Shown here piece after piece: positions 55,150 to 64,000 of a DNA stretch of 64,000 nucleotides (positions are counted from its first letter, which is position 1; every line of letters starts with the position of its first letter). The translations under genes and the position numbers were made by a program. Source of the DNA: Gerris lacustris (taxonomy: Eukaryota; Arthropoda; Insecta; Hemiptera; Gerridae); contig OX578276.1 in the NCBI GenBank assembly GCA_951217055.1, positions 11,595,930 to 11,659,929 of the forward strand, read 5' to 3'. The notes under the pieces are model-generated. The model had not been told where the DNA came from, ran no database searches, and worked only from the letters and a program-made list of their open reading frames with translations.

Positions 55150-55475
55150 CTAATAATAATATATATTAATGCTTCTACATAATATGTATTCATGCATTGC
55201 ATATGCAGTAATTTCACATCTTAACGCACAATCGCAAGTTGTATTCACTTCATTCACTTGATATAACTCAGTATTTTCTTCTTGTTTATGCTCTTTTAGG
55301 GAATAATAATAATTAAAAAAAAAATGATTGTAATATTTTTTAAAAATTAGCTATATTTCGCCCAAACCTGGGCATCTTCAGGCCTTATCTGAATTTTTAT
55401 TACATATGATGAGATAAATAGGTGAAATGAATGTATATTTAAATACTGAGTAACGTTATCAAACTCATTGTTCAA
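55150..55475. other. No gene seen
   Basis: A/T-rich sequence with repeats of the palindrome core at its start and nothing recognisable after about 55,210. Confidence 0.5.
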
Positions 55476-55479
55476 CGGT

Positions 55480-56470
55480 TACTCTAGAATAACACAGTAT
55501 TATTTTTTGATAAAACGCTCCACGATTTTTCACCAGATTGGCTAATCATAAATTCAGTTTTTTGAGATGAATCATGTCTATTTCTAAGGGACAATATTTT
55601 GGAAGATACTTTTCCTTTGTTTATGGCAATCAATCTTTCAAACATTTAATCCCTTACAACTCGCATAATGGCATGAATCGCCTTATTGAACCGTTCTACA
55701 TTTTTTCCTTGTAAATATATATATTTAACTGTTCTACGCATTCTTTCAAGATGCATATTGGTGTTAAGACCACAAAGTAATTTAAAACTGTATGCCTAAC
55801 AGGAGAAATTTTTCCCGTAGTTCCACTAGAAATAATGGCCAAATATCGATGTACTAGGATCAATTAATAGTTGGTTAATTGTGTTTTTTAGCATAATGTG
55901 AAGAGGATTTTCATCTCTTACTTCCATCAAAGTACGAAGTATTTTAGAAACTTCTTGTTTTTCCTTTCTCGTATTTTATTCAAATTACTTCTCCAGGCTT
56001 TATCCTCATGCCATGAACAATACAGCCTCGTTGTGGGAAATGGCAATACACTGCACCACGCGTTATAAAATTGATCCGCCATATCAGATATTAAAAAATT
56101 AGGTTGGATTTCAATATTTATTGCATTTTTATGTTTATGATAGAAAAAAATCATGGGTAAACTGTTGTATGTGATCTTGACGACAACATAAACAATCAAG
56201 GAAAGCCTTGTCATACGTCATCCAATACCAACAAGGTGATCATTTGAAAATTATATGGGTTCAAGCCGAAAGTTTCATCTATGCAATCACAATCATGGCT
56301 ATATTTTTTTAAGGTAATAAGACCAAGGCTTCTTTTTTAAGATTTTTTTCATCTTCTACAACTTGAGCTTTATAATATTTTACACAGTTAGTTTCGTTGT
56401 AATCAAAATATTGCTTCCAGGCGTAAGTCTCAGCTCCAAGTAATAAATACATTTTCGATGGAATATTAAA
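55480..56470 (-). pseudogene. MULE-type transposase remnant
   Basis: Minus-strand order: FNIPSKMYLLLGAETYAWK, YYKAQVVEDEKNLKKEA, broken frames, then IQPNFLISDMADQFYNAW and TTRLYCSWHEDKAWRSNL, which match the catalytic-core end of a MULE-type family (MTDDA-YNAW then CxWHVDKAWR). Next come ENPLHIMLKNTINQLL, a LNTNMHLERMRRTVKYIY block and NRHDSSQKTEFMISQS. Several frameshifts and stops are present. The family assignment is by motif memory, and the catalytic acids cannot all be placed. Confidence 0.65.
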
Positions 56471-56639
56471 TCGGCTAGGGCTATAGAAATGTCAGTTGGT
56501 TAGTGCCAAGATGAACAATCAAGATTATATTGAGACTGCACTACTGCAGTAACACAGTAATTATCAACAGATTAGGACTAACCGATTACCTTGGATGGGA
56601 GCAAAAACTTTAGTACGTTTTAGGTTTAATTGCTGGGCT

Positions 56640-56940
56640 AACTAACGACGACGAAATGAAGTTTACCTGAAAACCACTGTCAAGCTGGCAAAGAACAGGA
56701 ATTAGAAGCAATATTAACTGGCGCAGTGGGCAGTAATACTTTGTAATTAACGACACTGTCTTGGGTACACATATTAATATTTGGATGAACTGATGTGTCA
56801 GTTGATGAAGTATTGTGTACTACCTTATAGGATGGTTTATTGATTTTACCGGTACATAACAGACTATGATGTTTTAACCCGCAATGGAAACATCTTCTAG
56901 TACTAAAACACGATTCCACAAGATTTTTGTAAAAAACAAT
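56640..56940 (-). pseudogene. BEL/Pao gag zinc-finger fragment
   Basis: Minus strand: RRCFHCGLKHHSLLCTGK (CX2CX4HX4C-type finger), a Ser/Thr-rich linker, then YKVLLPTAPVNI, the segment that normally precedes the protease in BEL/Pao gag-pol. It stops at about 56,680, just before the active-site region. The same finger style (CYTCKKKHHSLIC) occurs in the intact element at 61.1 kb. Confidence 0.75.
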
Positions 56941-57484
56941 TTAAACCTAACTTTTTATTCCTTAATTTTACCTCATACTTAAGGAATTGAACGAAGGAAA
57001 TAAGTACAAATCACACATGGATATCTCCATTTAGTGTCAGATATTTCAGGCCTTTTAATTAGGTTTGTCTCGTTAAATGACGATCGGTTGTGAGTTTCTA
57101 CGAAAGTGTGATTAGGTTTTACATTCTTTGTAGGATTGGTATAACGTTTTTGTAGGAAAATGTATTATTTGGATGAATATTGGCTGATGAAACAGAACTT
57201 TATAAAATAAATAAATATCTTTATTTTGCCGCAAAATACATAAGATAGTACAATTGCAAACGTCTTATAAATTACATGCATCAAATTAACACAATAAATA
57301 TATTATAAATAAATAAAGCACACCCCAATTATTACTACAATTATTATTATTAACACTAAATCTAAATCACAAATCACTTTAAAAAAATTCTCGAATACTA
57401 TAGCAAGGATTATTTGTAAGTTGTGGTAACTGTTGACTTTCTAATTTTAATTTGTACTTAAGAAATAAATGGATATTTAGGTGT
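56941..57484 (-). other. Unassigned DNA with a possible non-LTR 3' tail
   Basis: Near 57,203-57,230 the minus strand reads CAAAATAAAGATATTTATTT, a style seen at the 3' ends of some non-LTR elements. No coding sequence is attached. Confidence 0.3.
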
Positions 57485-58120
57485 AAAGGCAGGATTACAT
57501 GCTACGATAAATCGCAACGATTTGATTGTAACAATTTATTGTTACAAATAAATCTGAAGATTGAGTACCAATTACACGCTACGATAAATCGTGACGATTT
57601 GATTGTTACAATTTATTGTTATAAATAAAATCATTTACATGCAACGATTTCTTGTCTAATTTTTATTGTCGACCACGGTACAACTCAGTCAGTTGCTGTT
57701 GAGATGGAGGAAGTACTGTTGTGGTCTGAGTATGTGATCTGTTTGCGAGAAAAGTGAAAAAAGTCGCCAAGACCAAGAAGAAAGTGGAGTCGTTAGTGGT
57801 TGTTAAAGAAAAGGACGTTTTCTCATATTAAATTATTGGACGGGTTACGAAATGAACCTATTGACTGGCGGAATTATTTGAGAATGGATGAGGACACCTA
57901 TGTTGAGTTATTAAGTTTAGTTTCTCCATACATAGTGCAAATGACACTGTCATGAGAAAAGCGATTTCACCTCATGAAAGACTCTCAGCTACTTTACGAT
58001 TCATTGCTACCGGAAGAAGCTTTAAGGACATGGAATTTTCAACTGCAATTTCTAAACCAGCTCTCTGCAAATTAATCCCGGAAACCTGTGAGGCTATCTA
58101 CAAAGTATTAAAACAGGTAT
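57485..58120 (+). pseudogene. PIF/Harbinger transposase N-terminal exon (second family)
   Basis: Two ACGATAAATCG-type terminal repeats (57,503 and 57,580) precede the coding region. Shifting frames give NYLRMDEDTYVELLSLVSPY, then a clean run with DTVMRKAISPHERLSATLRF, ATGRSFKDMEFSTAISK and ALCKLIPETCEAIYKVLKQ, followed by a GTATGT donor. This is the pre-catalytic exon of a Harbinger transposase; the DDE exons are absent. A convergent MADF-partner exon lies directly downstream. Confidence 0.8.
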
Positions 58121-58147
58121 GTTAATTAACAGTTCGATTTAATTACT

Positions 58148-58690
58148 TTAAAGCTTTACACAATAAAAACTATAACTGGTATCAATACAAGATAAATAAA
58201 ATAATCCAGGAATATTCTGAACACATGAATATGTCCTGCAACTATGAACAATTTGAAAAGTAGGTAGAGGCATTGTTTTCCATTGATTGATGGGGGAATT
58301 GTTGAGAATTGGGTTGTTGAGATTCAGGTTGTTGAGTATCGGGTTGTTCAAGTGTGTTTGTCTGAGAGTTTGGGAGTATCGTGTTAAGGTGTTGAGCGTT
58401 ATTGGAGAGGCGAGAATTGAGTTGTTGAGGGTAGGGTACTTGAGGGTAAGAGAATTGGTGATAAGGAATGATTTGTTGAGGATATGGTTGGGGTTGAATT
58501 GTTGGAAGTCACTGTTATCGAATGAACGGTGTGGGTTAACGTTCGTTACTTTATAATCTTTTGTTAGTGCTTCAAGCTCCCCCTCAAAAATCACGTCGTT
58601 GATAAGTTTTCGTGCGAATACGGCCTGGTTTCCTTGACGGGAACGTAACTTATGAGTGTTTGCGCCGCTGATAAAACGTACGTTTATCAA
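58148..58690 (-). pseudogene. MADF/BESS-like partner protein, C-terminal exon
   Basis: Minus strand: RSRQGNQAVFARKLINDVIF and EGELEALTKDYKV resemble the BESS-type helix at the end of MADF proteins. A low-complexity tail follows. In the alternative frame it reads Gln/Pro/Asn-rich (PQPYPQQIIPYHQFSYPQ), which is more natural than the Leu/Asn-rich frame at hand, so a frameshift at about 58,520 is likely. The N-terminal MADF exon is not here, but one of the same sort is at 10.25-10.6 kb. Together with the convergent transposase exon it forms the two-gene Harbinger layout. Confidence 0.5.
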
Positions 58691-58699
58691 TACTAGAAT

Positions 58700-59030
58700 A
58701 AGTATTTTGCTCTCGATTCCGTTATATCGATTCCTTAGGACTAGAGAAGGGAGGATCGATATATGTCATCAATAAATCGTAAACCGTCAGTTGCATAGCG
58801 AACTCAGAGGTGAGAGGTTACGCCAGCTGTCCCGCACCGCTCTATACATCTTCGTCGAGACTTCGAAAATCTCTCACCAACCCGTATACCTAAGGGCATC
58901 CCCCCGATAAGTATAATTTTATTTACATTTAGTTAGGTACACTTTACATGCACACACACATTCAGATAGGTTTGTTTTTCCCGCTTTCACAGGTACATGG
59001 TTAGGTTACTACACAATTAATTCCAGACTC
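58700..59030. other. No gene seen
   Basis: Mixed-composition DNA between the Harbinger piece and the putative BEL/Pao LTR; contains an ACACACAC run at about 58,953. Confidence 0.4.
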
Positions 59031-59624
59031 TGTTACGCCCTGGTATTTCGGTATATGTCAGGAGTCAGACTATCAGGTACTCTACCATGTACATGCCGTA
59101 TTAGCTTAGCGCCTTTTTCCGTTAACTTACCCGTTAAACCTACAGTCCACATAACCAAATTTTTATTCCCGTTCCGTTTAGGGCAGGCTTAAGCCCAACC
59201 ATATAATTTTGGTCCTTTGGGCCGGATCTCCGTTCCGTTTTACTTACATATTCGTTCGTTTACAATTATACCTACAATTATAATTGTTACGTCGCACCGT
59301 TTTATTTTCAGTTTTCTGTTCAGGTTTATGTATCATATACATATTTTATGCTGCATAGTTGAGGTTTGTGTTAGAGGTTGTTAGAGGAAACTTGACTTTG
59401 TACTTTAACCCTTTAGTCATAATTCAATTAATACCGCTCCATTCCATGCTATAAAAACTCGTAAACGTTCAGTTTGACCTTTGGCTTCGGTCGATTTGTA
59501 TTCTTTCTTTTGCATATTCTTTTATTTCCTTATCTCTTGCTTTCTTTTAATCTTTGATCTCCGATAAAAGATTATTAGTTTTACGTAATTTATTTCTTTT
59601 TCAAAGAGGCTCAACTAGGGAACA
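59031..59624 (+). repeat. Putative 5' LTR of the BEL/Pao element
   Basis: The block from TGTTACGCCCTGG (59,031) to GGGAACA (59,624) has TG...CA ends and contains a TATAAAA box at 59,450 with a CAGT initiator-like site about 20 bp later. It is followed by GTGGCACTC, which may be part of a tRNA primer site. The 3' LTR is outside the window, so the borders are provisional. Confidence 0.45.
59450..59456 (+). promoter_or_regulatory. TATA box of the BEL/Pao LTR promoter
   Basis: TATAAAA about 380 bp before the gag start codon, within the putative LTR and in the orientation of the gag-pol gene. Confidence 0.5.
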
Positions 59625-59829
59625 GGTTTCAATTCCCGTAGGTGGCACTCAAATTGTATTTTCGTTTTTTGTGGGATCTGTTAACATTTTCGTGTTCACC
59701 AGTTATAGTTTCCTTTGTTCTTCATATTTGGCTGAAATATTAGTTTCTTTTTATTATTTTTTATATTTTTATTAGAAACTTATTATTTTATTTTTTTTCT
59801 TCACTTCAAATTATTTGATCTCTTTTACT

Positions 59830-62800
59830 ATGGCTGAAAAAGAGACCGTATCTGGTAAGGTAGATCCTAAGGCTCAGATCCAATCTAAAATAAAAGTCTT
59901 AACAGCTCGAAAAGAAACCCTCTTTCAGCGAGTTCAAAGAGCTTATGATGAATCGAAGTTTAAAAATGACAAATCATCTGCTGATGAAAAACTTAAGAGA
60001 TCTTTTACAATCCGCTGTATGTCTTTAGCTGAAACTAAACAACAGTTTGAAACTGTAGTAGGTGAAATAAATATGCTTAAAATGGATATAGGGGAAGAGC
60101 TTAATTTTTCTGAATTAAATTCTTTTGACACTCTCTATTGTGTTATTCAACAAAAACTTGGCGAATTAAAAAATGGTGATAAACCTCCTTCAAGTTCATC
60201 TACTGTTGTCGGATCTTGTCCTACGTTGCCCGTACCCGCTAAACCAACTTTGCCGTCTTTAGAAATACCGCAGTTCGACGGAAACGAACTTAATTGGACA
60301 TTTTTCTACAGGAGTTTTAAATCTCTTATTGTTGATAACAAAGACCTATCAAACGATGATAAAGTAAGGTTTCTCTCTGGTGCTTTGAAAAACAAGGCTC
60401 TTACCTTAGTATCCGGTATAGTCCCTGTTGGTGAAAATTTCCAGACTTTATGGGAAACTCTGTGCAACCGCTATGCAGACCCACGAGTATTGGCCACAAA
60501 ATATCTCGACAATATTATGAGTTGTCAGACTCAACTTAAAGAGTCAGCCGCTGTCATCGATACTTTCATACAAAATTTTGTTGCGCCTGCTCAGGTTTTT
60601 TTAAATTTAAAACTAAATGATCCCGTTAATTTTTTGTTGTATTATATTGCTTGTTCTCGCTTACCCTCGTTTACTGTTCGTCAGTTTGAACTATCTATTT
60701 GTTCGTCGTTTAAGGTTGGTGAACAAGATCAAAGAGATATACCCGGATTTAAAGAACTTGCTCTCTTTCTACAGAACTATGTGAAAGTTTTATCACATAG
60801 TCATTTTCCGTCAAGTTCTTCTAACAAAATTACTCATACTGATAAAAATAAGTCATCGACACAACGTTATACAAACAATACCCGCTCCGTTACAAGTCCT
60901 CGAAATAAGTCTACTCAATCTTTCGTTTCTAAGGAAATTCCCGATAAGAAATGTCCAGTTTGCACTTCTTCAGATCACCATTTATACATGTGTGAAACTT
61001 TTAAATCATTATCGCTTAAGGAAAGAATAGCTGCTGTTGAAAACCATAAAATTTGTTCTAACTGTCTGTCTTATCGACATCAGGCACCCACTTGTCGTTC
61101 TAAAAGGTTTTGCTATACGTGTAAGAAAAAACACCATTCGTTAATCTGCGAGTCGACTAAAACCGAAGAAAAACCCGCTCCTGTGTCTGCAATCTCCGCG
61201 ACACTCTCCGCCTCCGCTAGTTCTTCGACGACAACCGTTCTTCTGTCCACCGCTCTAATAACCGTTTTCGATGTGCATAATAAACCTCACGTATGTAGAT
61301 CACTGTTAGACTCCGCTTCTCAATCTAATTTTATTACAGAATCCTTGTGTAAGAAATTAGGACTTAAAAGGCGTCCTGTCGTTACTAATATTCAAGGGAT
61401 AGGCGCTCACTTTAGCTCCGTAAAGAATGAGTGTTCCGTTAAGTTCGCTTCTCGACTTAATAAGTCTTCAGAGTACGAATTAAAAACCTTAATTTTGGAT
61501 CAGATTACTGATAACCTTCCGTCTTGTAACATTCCGTTAAAAAATGTATCTCATCTACAAGGGATCCCTCTAGCTGATGAAACCTACCGCCAACCTGGTA
61601 CCATTGATATGCTTATAGGTGCCTCGTTGTTCGCCGTTATGTTAGGCCCTGGAAAGATTACAGGACCGCCTAACGCTCCGTTAGCTCTTCAGACTAGTTT
61701 AGGTTATGTAGTGATGGGACCTGTAGAAGATACTTTGAACACGAATACTGAGCCCAAATATCAGTCCCTTTGTAGTATTGTTACTCAACCGCTTGAAAAG
61801 TTAGTCACACGTATGTGGGAATTAGAGGATATCCCTTCCGTTGATTCTATCTCCGCTGAAGAACAAGAATGCGAGCGCATATTTTCTGAGACAACCAAAC
61901 GTATGCCTGATGGTCGTTACTCCGTTGATCTTCCTTTTTGTAAAGATAGTTCACTTCTTGGTGACTCAAAAAATATTGTTTTGCGCCGTTTTTATTCACT
62001 CGAGAAACGACTAGAATCGAACTCAAAGTTAAAGGACGAGTATCACACGTTCATGAAAGATTATATAAATCAGGGTCATATGGTTTTAGGTGAAGAAGAT
62101 AGCGATGGCTGCTATTTGCCTCATCATTGCGTATTCAAGCCCGATAGTACTTCTACTAAAGTTCGGGTCGTTTGGGACGCTAGTTGTGCCACTTCTAGTG
62201 GATATTCTCTGAATGACATGCTTCATACAGGCCCTAAACTTCATGCAGATTTAACATACATTTTAACTCTTTTCAGACTTTATCCTATCGCAGTAACCGC
62301 TGATATCCGCCAAATGTACCGCCAAATTCTAGTAAATCAACATCATAGAAAATTTCAAAAAATATTTTGGCGTTTTTCTAAAGATGAAAATATTGCCGTG
62401 TATACTTTAAATACTGTAACTTTTGGTGTCAAACCCGCCCCGTACCTCGCTTTGAAGATTCTTCGCAAACACGCTCATGACACAAAAGATATTTACCCCG
62501 TCGCAGCATCTATTGTTGAAGATGGTTTTTTCGTAGATGACATGGCAATTAGTTTTCCTACCTTAAAAGATGCTCTCGACGCCTACCGTCAATTACTAGT
62601 TATGTTGAAGTCCTGCGGTATGGACTTAGTGAAATGGAATTCAAATTCTCAGTTATTTTTAAATTCTATTAATTCAGACATCCGTTTAAAACAAAATATA
62701 AATTTTGATTCTTCTGATATTACTAAGATTTTAGGCTTGGAGTTTAACCCGACTATTGATGGATTTATTTTTAATGTTAAAACAGATAACACTATTTGTA

Positions 62801-64000
62801 CTAAAAGAAATATTTTATCTACTTACGCTCGTATTTTCGATCCAATAGGATTTCTTGCACCTGTCACCGTTTCTCTTAAAATATTAATTAAAGAATTTTG
62901 GAATCTAAACCTAGGATGGGATGAAGTTCCTTCTTGTAGGAAGTTACTTAAAACTTGGAATAATCTTCAATCGCAACTACCGCTTCTCTCTGAATTTAAA
63001 ATTCCACGTCACATAGGTCTCGTTCATAACTCTGAAATAGATTTAATAGGATTTGCGGATGCATCGGGCAAAGCTTATGGGGCAGTCGTTTATTCAAGAA
63101 TAAATATTTCTGGAAACATTATTATTTCTTTACTCTGTGCTAAAACCAGAGTGGCTCCGCAGAAATCTATAACTATTCCCAGACTGGAACTATGTGCCGC
63201 CGTTTTACTAGCAAGGCTAATGAATTTTATTTTAAAGTCGTTTTCCGGTAAACTAAATTTTAAAAATATATATGCCTTTTCAGATTCTTCAGTTGTTATT
63301 CATTGGATTGCCTCCTCATCTTCCCGATGGAAAGTTTTTGTAGCTAACAGAGTTGATCAAATTAAAGACTTGCTCCCTAACATTTCTTGGTTTCATGTTG
63401 CTGGTTTGTCCAACCCAGCTGATTGTTTATCTAGAGGTCTATCCCCTGAAAATCTGATGTCTCATCCGCTATGGATTTCAGGGCCAGACTGGTTAGTTTT
63501 ACAGCCTGGCCAGTGGCCGAAATCTGAACCCTCAGTCGGGGGAGAAGAGTTAATAGAAGAAGTCAAACAGGTGTATACTTCTGTAGAGCCCGCAGAAAAT
63601 ATTTTAAATACAATAGATCGTTGCTCTTCTTACGACATGGTTCTTCGAGTCCTCTCCTACTGCCGTAGATGGAAACATTATAAGAGAGAAAATAAACCAC
63701 TCTCTTTCATCTCCACCGCTGAACTGAATGGGGCTGAAATTTTAATTTTAAAACTTATTCAGCAATATCATTTTAAAGAAGAAATTACCGCTTTAGAAAA
63801 AGATAAAATCTTACCTTCCCGTTTCCGTAAACTTTCTCCTTTTATAAACGAACATGGCCTGTTAGTAGTCGGAGGTAGATTAACTCACTCCAAGTTAAGT
63901 GGTTATCAAAAACACCCAATTTTACTTCCAAAAGAAAACCGTCTTGTTCATTTATTAATTGACAAGATTCACTCTACTCATTTTCATACGGGTGTTGCTA
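59830..64000 (+). CDS. BEL/Pao gag-pol polyprotein, open to window edge
   Basis: A single frame from ATG at 59,830 runs at least 1,390 codons to the window end with no stop that I could find. Gag covers residues 1 to about 370 and ends in three Cys/His knuckles (CPVCTSSDHHLYMC, CSNCLSYRHQAPTC, CYTCKKKHHSLIC). The aspartic protease has LLDSASQ near residue 492. Reverse transcriptase follows, with VRVVWDASC, ITADIRQMYRQI-like VTADIRQMY, and the catalytic GFFVDDMA. RNase H shows GFADASGKAYGAVVY, PRLELCAAVL and FSDSSVVIHW. The integrase zinc-binding region begins at LLVVGGRL and HSTHFHTG near the edge. Gag and pol share one frame, as in many BEL/Pao elements. It encodes retrotransposition in the cytoplasm followed by nuclear integration. 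It is the most intact element here. Confidence 0.95.
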   Translation, partial: MAEKETVSGKVDPKAQIQSKIKVLTARKETLFQRVQRAYDESKFKNDKSSADEKLKRSFTIRCMSLAETKQQFETVVGEINMLKMDIGEELNFSELNSFDTLYCVIQQKLGELKNGDKPPSSSSTVVGSCPTLPVPAKPTLPSLEIPQFDGNELNWTFFYRSFKSLIVDNKDLSNDDKVRFLSGALKNKALTLVSGIVPVGENFQTLWETLCNRYADPRVLATKYLDNIMSCQTQLKESAAVIDTFIQNFVAPAQVFLNLKLNDPVNFLLYYIACSRLPSFTVRQFELSICSSFKVGEQDQRDIPGFKELALFLQNYVKVLSHSHFPSSSSNKITHTDKNKSSTQRYTNNTRSVTSPRNKSTQSFVSKEIPDKKCPVCTSSDHHLYMCETFKSLSLKERIAAVENHKICSNCLSYRHQAPTCRSKRFCYTCKKKHHSLICESTKTEEKPAPVSAISATLSASASSSTTTVLLSTALITVFDVHNKPHVCRSLLDSASQSNFITESLCKKLGLKRRPVVTNIQGIGAHFSSVKNECSVKFASRLNKSSEYELKTLILDQITDNLPSCNIPLKNVSHLQGIPLADETYRQPGTIDMLIGASLFAVMLGPGKITGPPNAPLALQTSLGYVVMGPVEDTLNTNTEPKYQSLCSIVTQPLEKLVTRMWELEDIPSVDSISAEEQECERIFSETTKRMPDGRYSVDLPFCKDSSLLGDSKNIVLRRFYSLEKRLESNSKLKDEYHTFMKDYINQGHMVLGEEDSDGCYLPHHCVFKPDSTSTKVRVVWDASCATSSGYSLNDMLHTGPKLHADLTYILTLFRLYPIAVTADIRQMYRQILVNQHHRKFQKIFWRFSKDENIAVYTLNTVTFGVKPAPYLALKILRKHAHDTKDIYPVAASIVEDGFFVDDMAISFPTLKDALDAYRQLLVMLKSCGMDLVKWNSNSQLFLNSINSDIRLKQNINFDSSDITKILGLEFNPTIDGFIFNVKTDNTICTKRNILSTYARIFDPIGFLAPVTVSLKILIKEFWNLNLGWDEVPSCRKLLKTWNNLQSQLPLLSEFKIPRHIGLVHNSEIDLIGFADASGKAYGAVVYSRINISGNIIISLLCAKTRVAPQKSITIPRLELCAAVLLARLMNFILKSFSGKLNFKNIYAFSDSSVVIHWIASSSSRWKVFVANRVDQIKDLLPNISWFHVAGLSNPADCLSRGLSPENLMSHPLWISGPDWLVLQPGQWPKSEPSVGGEELIEEVKQVYTSVEPAENILNTIDRCSSYDMVLRVLSYCRRWKHYKRENKPLSFISTAELNGAEILILKLIQQYHFKEEITALEKDKILPSRFRKLSPFINEHGLLVVGGRLTHSKLSGYQKHPILLPKENRLVHLLIDKIHSTHFHTGVA

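Noticed and set aside
59610..59660. tRNA gene fragment suggested by GGTTTCAATTCCCG
   Set aside because: No acceptor or anticodon stem fits around it; it more likely lies at the LTR end and primer-site region of the BEL/Pao element.

Overview
The window is animal nuclear DNA, most likely from an insect. It is strongly AT-rich, has spliceosomal-type exon/intron structure inside transposon genes, and carries poly(A)-tailed retroelements. Its mobile elements are arthropod-typical: piggyBac, PIF/Harbinger with MADF and Myb-like partner genes, pogo/Tigger, ZMYM1-like hAT, FLYWCH-MULE, Helitrons, BEL/Pao, Ty3/Gypsy and Penelope with GIY-YIG. I cannot place it at species or order level. I saw no convincing host housekeeping gene, no rRNA, no intact tRNA and no CRISPR array.

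Layout. 0.4-8.3 kb: a pogo/Tigger transposase on the minus strand, split by a 3.55-kb foldback element with roughly 700-bp inverted ends; that element was itself hit by a Helitron. 8.4-12.1 kb: a two-part Cys-containing repeat gene, a 233-bp foldback MITE, a MADF gene fragment, poly(A) tails and a strand-switching ACTAACCA-like repeat. 12.3-16.0 kb: broken minus-strand coding remnants of a GCDTTS-motif family, a hAT and a Gypsy element. 16.1-21.2 kb: two piggyBac elements, the second with both TTAA-flanked ends. 21.5-24.6 kb: a 10-bp minisatellite and a 5'-truncated non-LTR retrotransposon with a long open RT frame. 24.7-28.9 kb: a third piggyBac element and a second Helitron copy. 28.9-41.6 kb: three related PIF/Harbinger copies interleaved with hAT, FLYWCH-MULE and Penelope-like pieces, plus a 151-aa intronless ORF of unknown origin. 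42.4-45.7 kb: BEL/Pao fragments surrounding a virus nucleoprotein-like sequence broken by an inversion. 45.7-53.7 kb: a deleted piggyBac copy with a minisatellite, a Penelope 3' end, microsatellites, a perfect 101-bp inverted repeat and two hAT pieces. 54-58.7 kb: MITE, MULE, BEL gag and Harbinger/MADF pieces. 58.9-64 kb: a BEL/Pao element whose gag-pol frame stays open to the window edge.

How it fits together: this is a transposon graveyard with a few younger insertions. Nearly every transposase is frameshifted, internally deleted or interrupted. The exceptions are the BEL/Pao gag-pol (from 59,830), the non-LTR RT frame (22,394-24,178) and the 151-aa ORF (34,666-35,121). Nested insertions, exact duplications and inverted junctions give a partial order of events. 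The most unusual items are the inverted virus-like gene, the foldback with giant termini, hammerhead-ribozyme-like cores next to inverted repeats, and three 9-5-9 palindromes downstream of the Penelope remnant. Family names come from motif recognition by eye; no database search was possible.
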